DNA from: Psychromonas sp. L1A2
GTDB lineage: Bacteria > Pseudomonadota > Gammaproteobacteria > Enterobacterales > Psychromonadaceae
Length of the DNA: 64,000 nucleotides
Assembly: GCF_009828855.1 (NCBI RefSeq)
Contig: NZ_WUAG01000001.1
Span: forward strand, 1,984,001 to 2,048,000
Direction: 5' to 3'
Part shown: piece after piece, positions 54,612 through 62,955 of the stretch
How positions within the stretch are numbered: position 1 is the stretch's first letter
How the letters are laid out: each line of letters opens with the position of its first letter
The notes under the pieces: model-generated
Database searches by the model: none
Told to the model about the DNA's origin: nothing
Seen by the model: only the letters and a program-made list of their open reading frames with translations
Translations under genes and position numbers: made by a program

Positions 54612-55220
54612 TTAAGGCTTGTTTGATTTAAGGTAAGCGGTTATGGCAGAGAGCTCTTCAACACTAAATTTTTTGCTAACTTCACGCATTTTTATTTTAT
54701 GTTTATTTTCAACATAAAAACCTCTTTCATCCCGGCTAAACATGGATAATTGTTCTAAAATATAAGGCCCATTTAAATGACTTATTTGAGGACTATTGGT
54801 AAAAAATCGTCCAATAATACTAGAATGGCAACCTTGACAATTAGTTTCATATAACAATTTCCCATTATCGATATCACCCGGTACCGTTTCAGTTGAATGA
54901 ATAATAGGTAGAGCTTCATAATAATTAGCGATAGCTTGAAGCTCATTACTCTTAAGCTTTTTAGCTTGCTTTGACATCTCTTGTGTTTGCGGCGATAAAC
55001 TATTCATACCACGCTTATCAAAACGAAAATTTTCTAACTGTCCAATTAAGTATTGCGCATCCATACCGTTCAATGAAGGTATGTTCTCTGTTGTATGGCA
55101 ACTATTGCATTGTAAAATAACTTTTTTCAAATATTTATTTGAACTGTCTGTTGTAGAGGAACAACTTTGAATAGTAAAAAATAAAGTAACAAATATTGAT
55201 AACGCGAGTATTTTATTCAT
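54612..55220 (-). CDS. Dihaem cytochrome c lipoprotein (c4-like)
   Basis: 202 residues. Lipobox-like FTIQSC at the end of the signal peptide suggests a membrane-anchored lipoprotein. Two haem sites, CNSCH (~residue 38) and CQGCH (~129), each with a distal Met-containing loop (GMNSLSPQTQEM and KMREVSKKFS), giving the two-domain layout of cytochrome c4/c554 types. Passes electrons in the periplasm, perhaps with cytochrome b561. Its promoter has three CTTAAG-like repeats. Confidence 0.92.
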   Translation of the reverse strand: MNKILALSIFVTLFFTIQSCSSTTDSSNKYLKKVILQCNSCHTTENIPSLNGMDAQYLIGQLENFRFDKRGMNSLSPQTQEMSKQAKKLKSNELQAIANYYEALPIIHSTETVPGDIDNGKLLYETNCQGCHSSIIGRFFTNSPQISHLNGPYILEQLSMFSRDERGFYVENKHKIKMREVSKKFSVEELSAITAYLKSNKP

Positions 55221-55286
55221 CTAATTTCCTAACATCCATTTTGCTTTTTGATGTTGCCATGAGTTTACTTACAAGTATGTATTTTT

Positions 55287-55330
55287 ATCATAACTAAAGT
55301 AACTTAAGGGAAACTTAAGAAAAGCTTAAA
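55287..55330 (-). promoter_or_regulatory. Two-component response-regulator site and promoter of the cytochrome c-monooxygenase operon
   Basis: CTTAAA-like (55325-55330), CTTAAG (55314-55319) and CTTAAG (55303-55308), each 11 bp apart. Then on the minus strand the 10-nt spacer TTACTTTAGT and -10 TATGAT (55287-55292). Same architecture as the two other sites, with an extra third half site. Confidence 0.82.
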
Positions 55331-55389
55331 AACGTATTCAAAAAAATATAATAAATACAATTAACTAATTCAAGCATATAACTAACCTC

Positions 55390-55600
55390 AGTTCTGGATA
55401 AGCAAACCGGTAAACGGGTTTCTTTCCACACCGCTTTACGTCTTTATTGTGCTTGAAGTAGTAAGCCAGGTATTGCTTGCAGACAATCTTTAAAACTTAA
55501 GAAAGATTCATCAATAGAATAGATAGACTGAGGAGGAGTAAAACGTCCTATTACTTGCATCATTTTATGTGACAAATTAAAAATACCATCAGATAGGTCG
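55390..55600 (-). pseudogene. umuC: Decayed umuC-like (Y-family DNA polymerase) fragment
   Basis: A minus-strand frame reads SHKMMQVIGRFTPPQSIYSI then DESFLSFKDC, the UmuC palm motif around YSIDE, followed by LLLQAQ, a stop and KAVWKETRLPVC, which matches the next UmuC stretch. No start, no catalytic N-terminus and an in-frame stop: a remnant. Confidence 0.72.
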
Positions 55601-55923
55601 GTATCATAGACTGAATCTTTAAAACCATCAGAATCGACCAGGTTGCTTAATAATTTAAACCAAGTGTCATTTCCACGCCCAGTTAAATCAATTATCTTTT
55701 AACTGGCTTAGTCGCATCATAAAAATCTATTAAAGAAATTTTCAATTATATGTTTATAGTCTATCGCTATCTTTATGTCTACATAGCACGGTGTTCATTC
55801 TTATATTATTAAACATTTATTTTTATCGCATTAATCAATATAAACAATCTGATATAATCTATTCAAGATCGGTATAAAAACTTAAACTCATTAAAATAAA
55901 TTATTTTTATCACAGGAAAAATT

Positions 55924-56709
55924 ATGTTCAAAAAACTTATAATCGTAACAACAATAACTATGTTGTCAGCTTGTAGCGTAATAAAAGATTACGTAAAACA
56001 ACCGGACGTTAACTATAAGTCATTTGCGATTGGTGAAGTGTCGATGGACCGTATTGAACTTAATCCGACATTTAATATTGTAAATGGTAATGCATTTTCG
56101 TTACCGATTAATAGCGTAACTTATGAACTTTCATTAAATGATGAAAAGATGTTAGATGGTGAAACCGATGCTATTGGTACATTACCTGCGAATGGAAACA
56201 AAGACGTTAGTCTCTCACTTGCTTTAACAAAAGAAACATTAACATCTTTACAGCAGCTTCTATTTAAAGAAAGAAAATTGGATTATCAGATTAAAGGTAA
56301 TGTAAATTCGTTAGGTTTAGCGATTCCTTTTGAACGTTCTGCAACCATCTATATCCCAGAAGTTTCAATTGCCGATCTTAAGGTTGTAAATGCAAGCTTT
56401 AGCGAGTTAGATATTATATTAAGTGTGGATGTTGATAACCAAAATGATTTCAATTTACCGTTAGATGATGTTAATTATTCAGTATCTTCAAAAGGTAGTG
56501 AATTATTTAAAGGCGCATTAAGTAGCCAAAAAATAACGAAAGGTAAAAGTAACCTTCAATTGCCATTAACCATTAAACCAAGTGATATGTTCAGTAATGT
56601 TTTCTCGCTATTATTGAGCCCTGAGTTACCATTACACTTCGAAATTACATCACCGTTGTTTACAAAGTCTTATGATCAAACAATTAACTTATCATCATTT
56701 ATTCGTTAA
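55924..56709 (+). CDS. LEA type 2 family (WHy domain) lipoprotein
   Basis: 261 residues. Signal peptide with lipobox MLSAC at residues ~13-17. Two consecutive WHy/LEA-2 beta domains (VSMDRIELNPTFNIVNGNAF and ADLKVVNASFSELDIILSVD then VDNQNDFNLPLDDVNYSV). Such proteins are water-stress related in plants and poorly understood in bacteria. Periplasmic, lipid-anchored. Single gene. Confidence 0.9.
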   Translation: MFKKLIIVTTITMLSACSVIKDYVKQPDVNYKSFAIGEVSMDRIELNPTFNIVNGNAFSLPINSVTYELSLNDEKMLDGETDAIGTLPANGNKDVSLSLALTKETLTSLQQLLFKERKLDYQIKGNVNSLGLAIPFERSATIYIPEVSIADLKVVNASFSELDIILSVDVDNQNDFNLPLDDVNYSVSSKGSELFKGALSSQKITKGKSNLQLPLTIKPSDMFSNVFSLLLSPELPLHFEITSPLFTKSYDQTINLSSFIR

Positions 56710-57307
56710 TTAAAACGATTAGCTGAAGCTTCAAACTCGAAGCTTCAGTTTTAACTTTATCGAAAAATTATTTTTGTATAGAATGACATTATAAATAATA
56801 AATTTACAAGCTCGAAATATCTTCACTTCAACCCGCCCTATTGATTCTTTATTTAACAGTAACGTCTGCTAACCCACACAACTTCTCAGCATCAATTCCA
56901 TGGTTTATACGATCAAATATCTACGTAATACTCCGGTACTTATACCAATTATATTAAATAAAAGATCTCACTTTTGAGCATAAAAATGACTTATACCAAT
57001 GGAATTAAATAAGTGTTCAGAGATTGCGCAGGAAAAATTAACACCAATAAGGCGTGAGTTGTAGGAGATAGTTGTTCTCACTTCAAAACTCACAACGCAG
57101 TTAGGGGTGATTTTATCCAGCAAGAATGATCACCTTATTAATTCTTTTGGTATTATTACTTCGATAATTGCTTTGAACGACACCAAACTAACGATGCTGT
57201 AGGGTATCAAAACTTAACATTTTGATATTTAATAGTAATATGCTTTCATTATTAAGAGCTGAGCTTATTCATAATAATACGTTTTATACTGCACGTTATT
57301 TAACTGA
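56710..57307. other. Intergenic region with MITE-like element
   Basis: Holds a 161-bp element (56993-57153) and a further ATACCAAT word at 56942-56949. Just after the lipoprotein stop, AAGCTTCAAACTCGAAGCTTCAGTTTTAA contains a short hairpin (GAAGCTT / AAGCTTC) followed by a T-rich run, a likely terminator. Confidence 0.5.
56993..57153. mobile_element. 161-bp MITE-like element, copy 2
   Basis: Ends ATACCAATGGAATT and AATTCTTTTGGTAT pair at 12 of 14 positions. Same length as the element at 29630-29790, with the shared internal TTCTCA and CAACGCAG words in the same order. No coding potential. Confidence 0.72.
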
Positions 57308-59665
57308 TTAAGTAAACTTCGGTGGATCTAATAACCACGGAGTCAACTCTCTAGCAGATTTTGGTCTGCTTATGAAATAGCCTTGTGCAAATTCACAATT
57401 GTACTGCGCTAACCATAATAATGAGAACTCATCCTCAATGCCTTCTGCAACAACTTTAAGTCCCATGTTATGTGCTAAATCAATAGTAGATCGAACAATA
57501 ATTTGATCATCAAGATCATGCTCAAGGCGTTGAATAAATGATTTATCTATTTTTAACTCATGGACAGGTAGTTGTTTAAGTTGTGCTAATGAAGAGTAGC
57601 CTGTTCCATAATCATCAATCGAGATTCTAAAACCGTAGTCTTTAAATTTACCTAATAACTTAATAGCAGATTTAGGATCGTCTACCACAGAGCTTTCTGT
57701 TACTTCAAGTGTTATTTGTTGTGGTTTAATGTTTTGAATCGTCATCATTTTACAAACAAACTCATAAAAATCAGACTCTTTTAAATTCTCAGCAGAAATA
57801 TTAACAGAAATATTAATATCAAGACCTAACTTATTCCATTCTGTACATTGCATTAACGCCGCAACAAATACCCAACGAGTAAGACCTTCTATCTGCCCTG
57901 TTTTCTCTGCAATCGGTATAAAGCTATCAGGTGGAATCATACCAAGTGTTGGGTGTGTCCAACGTACTAATGCTTCTACATGCGTTACTTTTAATGAATA
58001 TAAACATAACTTCGGTTGGAAATGGAGTTCAAATTGGTTACAAGGTATCGCTTGTCTTAAATCATTAATCAAGTTTAATCGTTCAACTGAATTAATGTCT
58101 AAATTAGGTTGATAGACTTGAATCAGACTACCGTTGTTTCGAGTATGATGTAATGCAGTATCTGCCATTTGCACTAATCGAGTAACATCTGAAGTATGTT
58201 CTGGATAGAGGGCAATCCCCATTCTCACTTGGAGTTGAAGGCTAATCCCTTGAAAACAAAATACATCCTCTAACTCTTTATTAACTTGAGCACTAACCTC
58301 ATTAATTTCCATTGAATCTAATATCAAAATAAATTCATCTGCTCCTAAATGTACTAGTAATTGTACATGTTGATGCTCTGATATAGTTTGCAAACGAATA
58401 GCGAGTGTTTGAATAACTAAGTCACCGACGTCATACCCTAATGTTGCATTAACATCTTTTAAACGACTTAAGTTTAAATGAACCATCATAAAGTGATCAT
58501 CTTTTAATGCAGACAACACTTCATTGAGTCTATGCCGATTAGGTAAATCGGTCAGGAGATCGTGATTAGCAAGACGAATAATAGCTTCCTCTCGTTGTGA
58601 TAAGGCTAATTGCATATGATTAAACTCTTTAGCAAGTTGCCCTATTTCATTCTTATCTGTGAACTTAATTTTTTGTTCAAAATGTCCCGCCGCAATCTCT
58701 TTTGCATGAACAACTAACCGATTTATTGGTTTACTAATAGAAGCTGCAATCAAATAAGCACCAGATAACGAAGCAAACAATGTTAATGCTGCTAATAATA
58801 AAAGTTTTAACCACTGCTCTTCTATTAACAAGACAATATTTTCTCGCAAACTATACATATAAACACCAAACTCTCTATTTTTAAATTGAGAGATGACGGT
58901 ATAAGTCGCGATATATTGCTCTGGTGTAATATTTTGGTTCACTGATTTAGCTAACGTCAACTTCTGATCATTTGACATTTTAAGGTTTTGTTTTGAAGAG
59001 GCACTAAGGAAAAACTCTCCGTCTTCTTTTAAAATAAAATCTGTTTGTAAGTGAGTAATGCTTTTAAATTCATTAGCTAAATCTTGATTTATTTCAAAAC
59101 CAAAAATAAGCCAACCAATGTTTTTTGAGCTTACATTAATTGGTGAAATACTAACCTGATAAAGTACACCATCAATAATATATATTTGCGATTGCTGTTT
59201 AGTTGTCAGCCATTCTTGATAACGAAAATAACTTCCTAATTCATCTCCATGATGTATTTGATTTATATTTTCATCTTCACCATTTGTATGTGACACCCCT
59301 GAATGAGTAAAACGTCGTTGTAATTGTCCTGTAATAAATCCATCTAAAGAAATAGCCATTGCCAAGTCTGTATTGATACGTTCTCTATGATTATTCAAAG
59401 AGATCAATAAATTTCGCATATCGTTATTATTAAATATTTTTTTTTCACCGTGATCTTTTGCAGCAATTTCAGTAAATGCAGATAAGTATTCTAATCGGCG
59501 TTCAAATAATTCAGTAAAAATAGTCATTCCCGTCGTTAAACGGTTATTAATTTCAGCGTCTTCTTGATTTTTATTGGCGTCATATAGAGTCCAGAAAGCA
59601 ATCCCTTGTACCATTAATAATATAGAAACAAATAACAAAAATATTTTGTTCTTTAGGCTCTTCAT
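57308..59665 (-). CDS. Membrane GGDEF-EAL protein with extracytoplasmic sensor (probable c-di-GMP phosphodiesterase)
   Basis: 785 residues. First membrane segment ~6-28, a ~255-residue CHASE4-like periplasmic domain, second segment ~288-310, HAMP ~310-362, GGDEF ~375-525 and EAL ~540-780. The GGDEF signature is degenerate (LGADEF), so cyclase activity is doubtful. The EAL domain keeps EALVRW, SIDDYGTGYSS, LKIDKSF and VVAEGIE, so it is probably an active phosphodiesterase. Monocistronic. Confidence 0.94.
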   Translation of the reverse strand: MKSLKNKIFLLFVSILLMVQGIAFWTLYDANKNQEDAEINNRLTTGMTIFTELFERRLEYLSAFTEIAAKDHGEKKIFNNNDMRNLLISLNNHRERINTDLAMAISLDGFITGQLQRRFTHSGVSHTNGEDENINQIHHGDELGSYFRYQEWLTTKQQSQIYIIDGVLYQVSISPINVSSKNIGWLIFGFEINQDLANEFKSITHLQTDFILKEDGEFFLSASSKQNLKMSNDQKLTLAKSVNQNITPEQYIATYTVISQFKNREFGVYMYSLRENIVLLIEEQWLKLLLLAALTLFASLSGAYLIAASISKPINRLVVHAKEIAAGHFEQKIKFTDKNEIGQLAKEFNHMQLALSQREEAIIRLANHDLLTDLPNRHRLNEVLSALKDDHFMMVHLNLSRLKDVNATLGYDVGDLVIQTLAIRLQTISEHQHVQLLVHLGADEFILILDSMEINEVSAQVNKELEDVFCFQGISLQLQVRMGIALYPEHTSDVTRLVQMADTALHHTRNNGSLIQVYQPNLDINSVERLNLINDLRQAIPCNQFELHFQPKLCLYSLKVTHVEALVRWTHPTLGMIPPDSFIPIAEKTGQIEGLTRWVFVAALMQCTEWNKLGLDINISVNISAENLKESDFYEFVCKMMTIQNIKPQQITLEVTESSVVDDPKSAIKLLGKFKDYGFRISIDDYGTGYSSLAQLKQLPVHELKIDKSFIQRLEHDLDDQIIVRSTIDLAHNMGLKVVAEGIEDEFSLLWLAQYNCEFAQGYFISRPKSARELTPWLLDPPKFT

Positions 59666-60277
59666 TATGTATTTATTTCCGTATATTTATGTAGCGTAAA
59701 CAGCTAAATATAAAAAACATTTTTATATTTCTATTTCTGCTTTCTCAATTTATTTCAACGTGAAAATTAATATAAATTGTTATTATTTCATACCAGTGTA
59801 TGAATGAAAAAATGCCTCAATAAGCCTATACAACAACTTATAAAATGCTCTATTATTTTTAAAAACGTCTATGGGTAAATTACATTATAAAGAGCAACAG
59901 ATTCTGCCTATATAAATTCAATTTTTTAAAGTTATTTTGCTTAAATGAAAGCACCTAATTATAGGTAACACATTCAGGTTATGACTTAAGTTAGATTTAA
60001 ATAATTTATTTAAAAATATTTACCTTAAAATACATAAGCTTGGTCAAATAGTATTATTAATCATGTTCTTAATTAATTTTAAATCTATATTCAGTGAAGT
60101 AAAATAGAAGTCTGTTTTAGTCTATACTAATTAATTAACAATCAATAGAGGCCAACATGTGACCATTGTCATATTGGTTATAAACCCAACTTATAATTTA
60201 TAAATATTTGATATTTAATCCAATTGTAAAATTTAGAGACTTTAAAAAATAATTCTCATTCATTTAACACACCCAAA

Positions 60278-60292
60278 TGAAAATAATTATCA
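60278..60292. promoter_or_regulatory. Strong Fur-box match without an adjacent gene
   Basis: TGAAAATAATTATCA agrees with TGATAATNATTATCA at 13 of the 14 defined positions. A weaker match lies about 20 bp to the left. The nearest start, at 60811, is over 500 bases away. Confidence 0.6.
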
Positions 60293-60644
60293 GTAACACA
60301 TGATTAATCATACTCTCCAGTCAATAACACTGTTATTTGTCATACGAATTAACATTAATTTTTCATCTAAAAAACTGGTTTTATGCTCTTTAAAGGTGCA
60401 TATAACTATTGATTAAATTTAAGAATATAAATATATAAAATTAAATTAAATATTATCAATAAGATAGAAATCACATGGATATTGGAATACTTGTTGCAAT
60501 AATATTTGATATTAATGGCAAATTATGACTTTTTAATAAAAATGGATTTTTAATTGGATTACTTTACCTTTGAAACTGAAATAGTTAATGCCAACTTAAT
60601 TATGAAACCAAAATTTTAATGAAGTGATTATTTTTGATGTAAAT

Positions 60645-60704
60645 TTACTTTTTAACAACTTACTTTTTAACAATTTATTTTTTAACAATTTACTTTTTAA
60701 CATA
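60645..60704. repeat. Four 15-bp tandem repeats (iterons)
   Basis: The word CTTTTTAACA (third copy TTTTTTAACA) starts at 60648, 60663, 60678 and 60693, exactly 15 bp apart, with AAYTTA-like filler. It lies about 110 bases before the phosphatase-kinase start, in its promoter region. Confidence 0.85.
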
Positions 60705-60810
60705 GTTATCTATTTTGATGATCTTATCATTTGGCACAATATAGCAATGCAATTTAATAGAATACTAACCTTATCTTTGCATTAATATTACGACTTTCCA
60801 TAGGGTATAA

Positions 60811-62544
60811 ATGATGTCTACACAATTACAAGTTTCGGTTGGTGAATATTCAGATAAAGGTCTTAAAACTATCAATCAAGATGCTAATGGCTTTTATATT
60901 CCACAGGAACCTATGTTAACGAGTAAAGGTATTGCTATTGCAATTTCTGATGGCATCAGCAGCAGTGATGTCAGTCAGTTAGCAAGTGAAGCAAGTGTTA
61001 AATCATTCCTAGAAGACTATTTCTGCACTTCAGAAACTTGGTCAGTAAAGAAATCAGCACAACAAGTCTTAGTCGCTAATAACTCATGGTTATTTTCGCA
61101 AAGTCAGAAAAGTAATTATCGCTACGATAAAAATAAGGGGTATGTTTGTACTTTTAGCGCACTCATTATTAAATCCACTACAGCCCATTTATTTCATATT
61201 GGTGATTCACGTATTTATTTAATACGTAATAGTAAACTCGAGCTATTAACTGAAGACCATCGTCATTGGATATCTAAAGACCAGCATTATCTAACAAGAG
61301 CGATGGGAATGAGTCCTTTCGTTGAACTTGATTACAGTACCGTCAATCTTAAGATTGGAGATGTTTTTATTTTAGCTACCGATGGAATATATGAACACAA
61401 TACTGAAGAATTTATTATTGAAACGGTTAATAATTACAAAAATGATCTCAATAAAGCTTGTGAAATAATTGCAGAAAATGCACTAAAACAAGATAGTGAT
61501 GATAATCTAACATTACAAATAATCGATATCGTTAATTTACCGAATAAAACATCCGATGAAGTTTATGCTCAACTTACAGAGCTTCCATTTCCTCCCCTTT
61601 TACAAGCCCGTATGCAATTCGACGGTTATGAAATTATCGATACATTACATGATAGTTCTCGAAGCCACATCTATTTAGCGATAGATAATGAAAGCAAACA
61701 GAAAGTGGTTCTGAAAACCCCCTCAACAGATTTATCATCTGACCCAGCTTATTTAGAACGTTTTTTAATGGAAGAATGGATAGCGCGAAGAATAAACAAT
61801 GCACATGTATTAAAACCATGTTTACAAACACGTGAACGTCATTTTATTTACGTCACTACCGAATTTATTGAAGGTCAAACCCTCACGCAATGGATGATTG
61901 ACAACCCTAAACCCGATTTAGAAACTGTCAGGGGGATTATTGAACAAGTAGCTAAAGGTCTGCTAGCATTTCATCGACAAGAAATGATTCATCAAGACTT
62001 AAGACCTGAAAATATTATGATCGAAAACAATGGATTAGTGAAAATAATTGATTTTGGTTCCACTAAAGTGGCTGGATTGATGGAAATAAACTCCCCATTA
62101 ACACATCAAGATAACTTAGGTACTGCGCAATATACTGCACCAGAATATTTTCTGGGGGAATTAGCAGCTAGTAATGCTGATATATTTTCATTAGGCGTGA
62201 TCACTTATCAAATGCTAACTGGAAAATTACCGTTTGGTACTGAAATCGCTAGAGCTAAAACTAAATCAGCACAAAAGCGTTTGCAATATCGTTCGGTTCT
62301 AGACGATGAGCGTGAAATTCCAGCATGGATTGATGATACTCTTTGGAAATCACTTAACCCGAATCCTCAACATCGCTACCATGAATTATCCGAGTTCTTA
62401 TATGATTTACGTAATCCCAGTAAGGATTTTTTAAATAATATTCGCCCTCCTCTATTAGATCGAGATCCGTTGTTATTTTGGAAAGGATTATCCTCTGGAT
62501 TAGGCATTATTATTATTATGCTCTTATTATTTCAATCCAAGTAA
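60811..62544 (+). CDS. Bifunctional PP2C-type phosphatase / serine-threonine protein kinase, membrane-anchored
   Basis: 577 residues. Residues ~1-235 form a PP2C phosphatase: IAIAISDGISSS, HIGDSRIYLI and DVFILATDGIYEH carry metal-binding Asp residues. Residues ~270-535 form a protein kinase: VVLKTP (ATP Lys), HQDLRPENIMIENN (HxD catalytic loop, Asn present) and IDFGSTKVAG (DFG). A C-terminal hydrophobic segment FWKGLSSGLGIIIIMLLLF anchors it with both enzymes cytoplasmic. Such fusions often sit beside a nitrate transporter gene; none is here. Terminator-like hairpin at 62716-62750. Confidence 0.93.
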   Translation: MMSTQLQVSVGEYSDKGLKTINQDANGFYIPQEPMLTSKGIAIAISDGISSSDVSQLASEASVKSFLEDYFCTSETWSVKKSAQQVLVANNSWLFSQSQKSNYRYDKNKGYVCTFSALIIKSTTAHLFHIGDSRIYLIRNSKLELLTEDHRHWISKDQHYLTRAMGMSPFVELDYSTVNLKIGDVFILATDGIYEHNTEEFIIETVNNYKNDLNKACEIIAENALKQDSDDNLTLQIIDIVNLPNKTSDEVYAQLTELPFPPLLQARMQFDGYEIIDTLHDSSRSHIYLAIDNESKQKVVLKTPSTDLSSDPAYLERFLMEEWIARRINNAHVLKPCLQTRERHFIYVTTEFIEGQTLTQWMIDNPKPDLETVRGIIEQVAKGLLAFHRQEMIHQDLRPENIMIENNGLVKIIDFGSTKVAGLMEINSPLTHQDNLGTAQYTAPEYFLGELAASNADIFSLGVITYQMLTGKLPFGTEIARAKTKSAQKRLQYRSVLDDEREIPAWIDDTLWKSLNPNPQHRYHELSEFLYDLRNPSKDFLNNIRPPLLDRDPLLFWKGLSSGLGIIIIMLLLFQSK

Positions 62545-62955
62545 TAAATAGCTTACTCGAGATTAAACATCAATCATCAAGTTATACCGATTACATTAAA
62601 AGTAAGTGCTCTAAATTTAGTGCAGGACAAAGACTTAGTTTAAGGCATAAGTTGGACCTTTGGGCGGTTAACTAAAACAGTTTAATACTTTAACCTTTAC
62701 GAAACTTATAGCGATAAATAAGTTATTTTAATACGTAAAATAACTTATTTAATTAGTGATTGATGGTAAGTTTTTTTGATTATATAAAGAATGAATTAAT
62801 GTACTACACAAGCGAAAAGAAATTATTAAGCTACTTTTAACTTGTGTGTTGAATCATGACAATATTTAAATATGAATTAATAGTGTGTATTACTGTGTTT
62901 TCTAAAATAATCCCTATAAAAAATAGTCCCTATAAATAATTTAATTGTTAAGAAA
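62545..62955. other. Convergent intergenic region
   Basis: Contains the hairpin at 62716-62750. GTTATACCGATTACATTAA around 62581 resembles the end of the ATACCAAT elements but no full element is visible. Confidence 0.45.
62716..62750. terminator. Hairpin between the kinase-phosphatase and MATE genes
   Basis: Perfect 14-bp stem AAATAAGTTATTTT / AAAATAACTTATTT with a 7-nt loop, between convergent genes. AT-rich; plausible bidirectional terminator. Confidence 0.6.

Larger units (their letters stand above)
55221..55923. other. Region between cytochrome c and LEA-type lipoprotein genes
   Basis: Contains the cytochrome c promoter and a decayed umuC fragment (55390-55600). No intact gene. Confidence 0.6.
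59666..60810. other. Gene-free stretch of 1.1 kb with regulatory signals
   Basis: No protein gene supported. Contains a Fur-box match at 60278-60292 and four 15-bp tandem repeats at 60645-60704 upstream of the phosphatase-kinase gene. Confidence 0.5.

Noticed and set aside
55493-55502. Single CTTAAG at ~55494 as another regulator site
   Set aside because: Only one half site with no partner at 11 bp and no -10 at the set distance; it lies inside the umuC remnant.
62478-62675. 65-codon plus-strand open frame
   Set aside because: Overlaps the phosphatase-kinase end out of frame and extends into intergenic DNA; no features.
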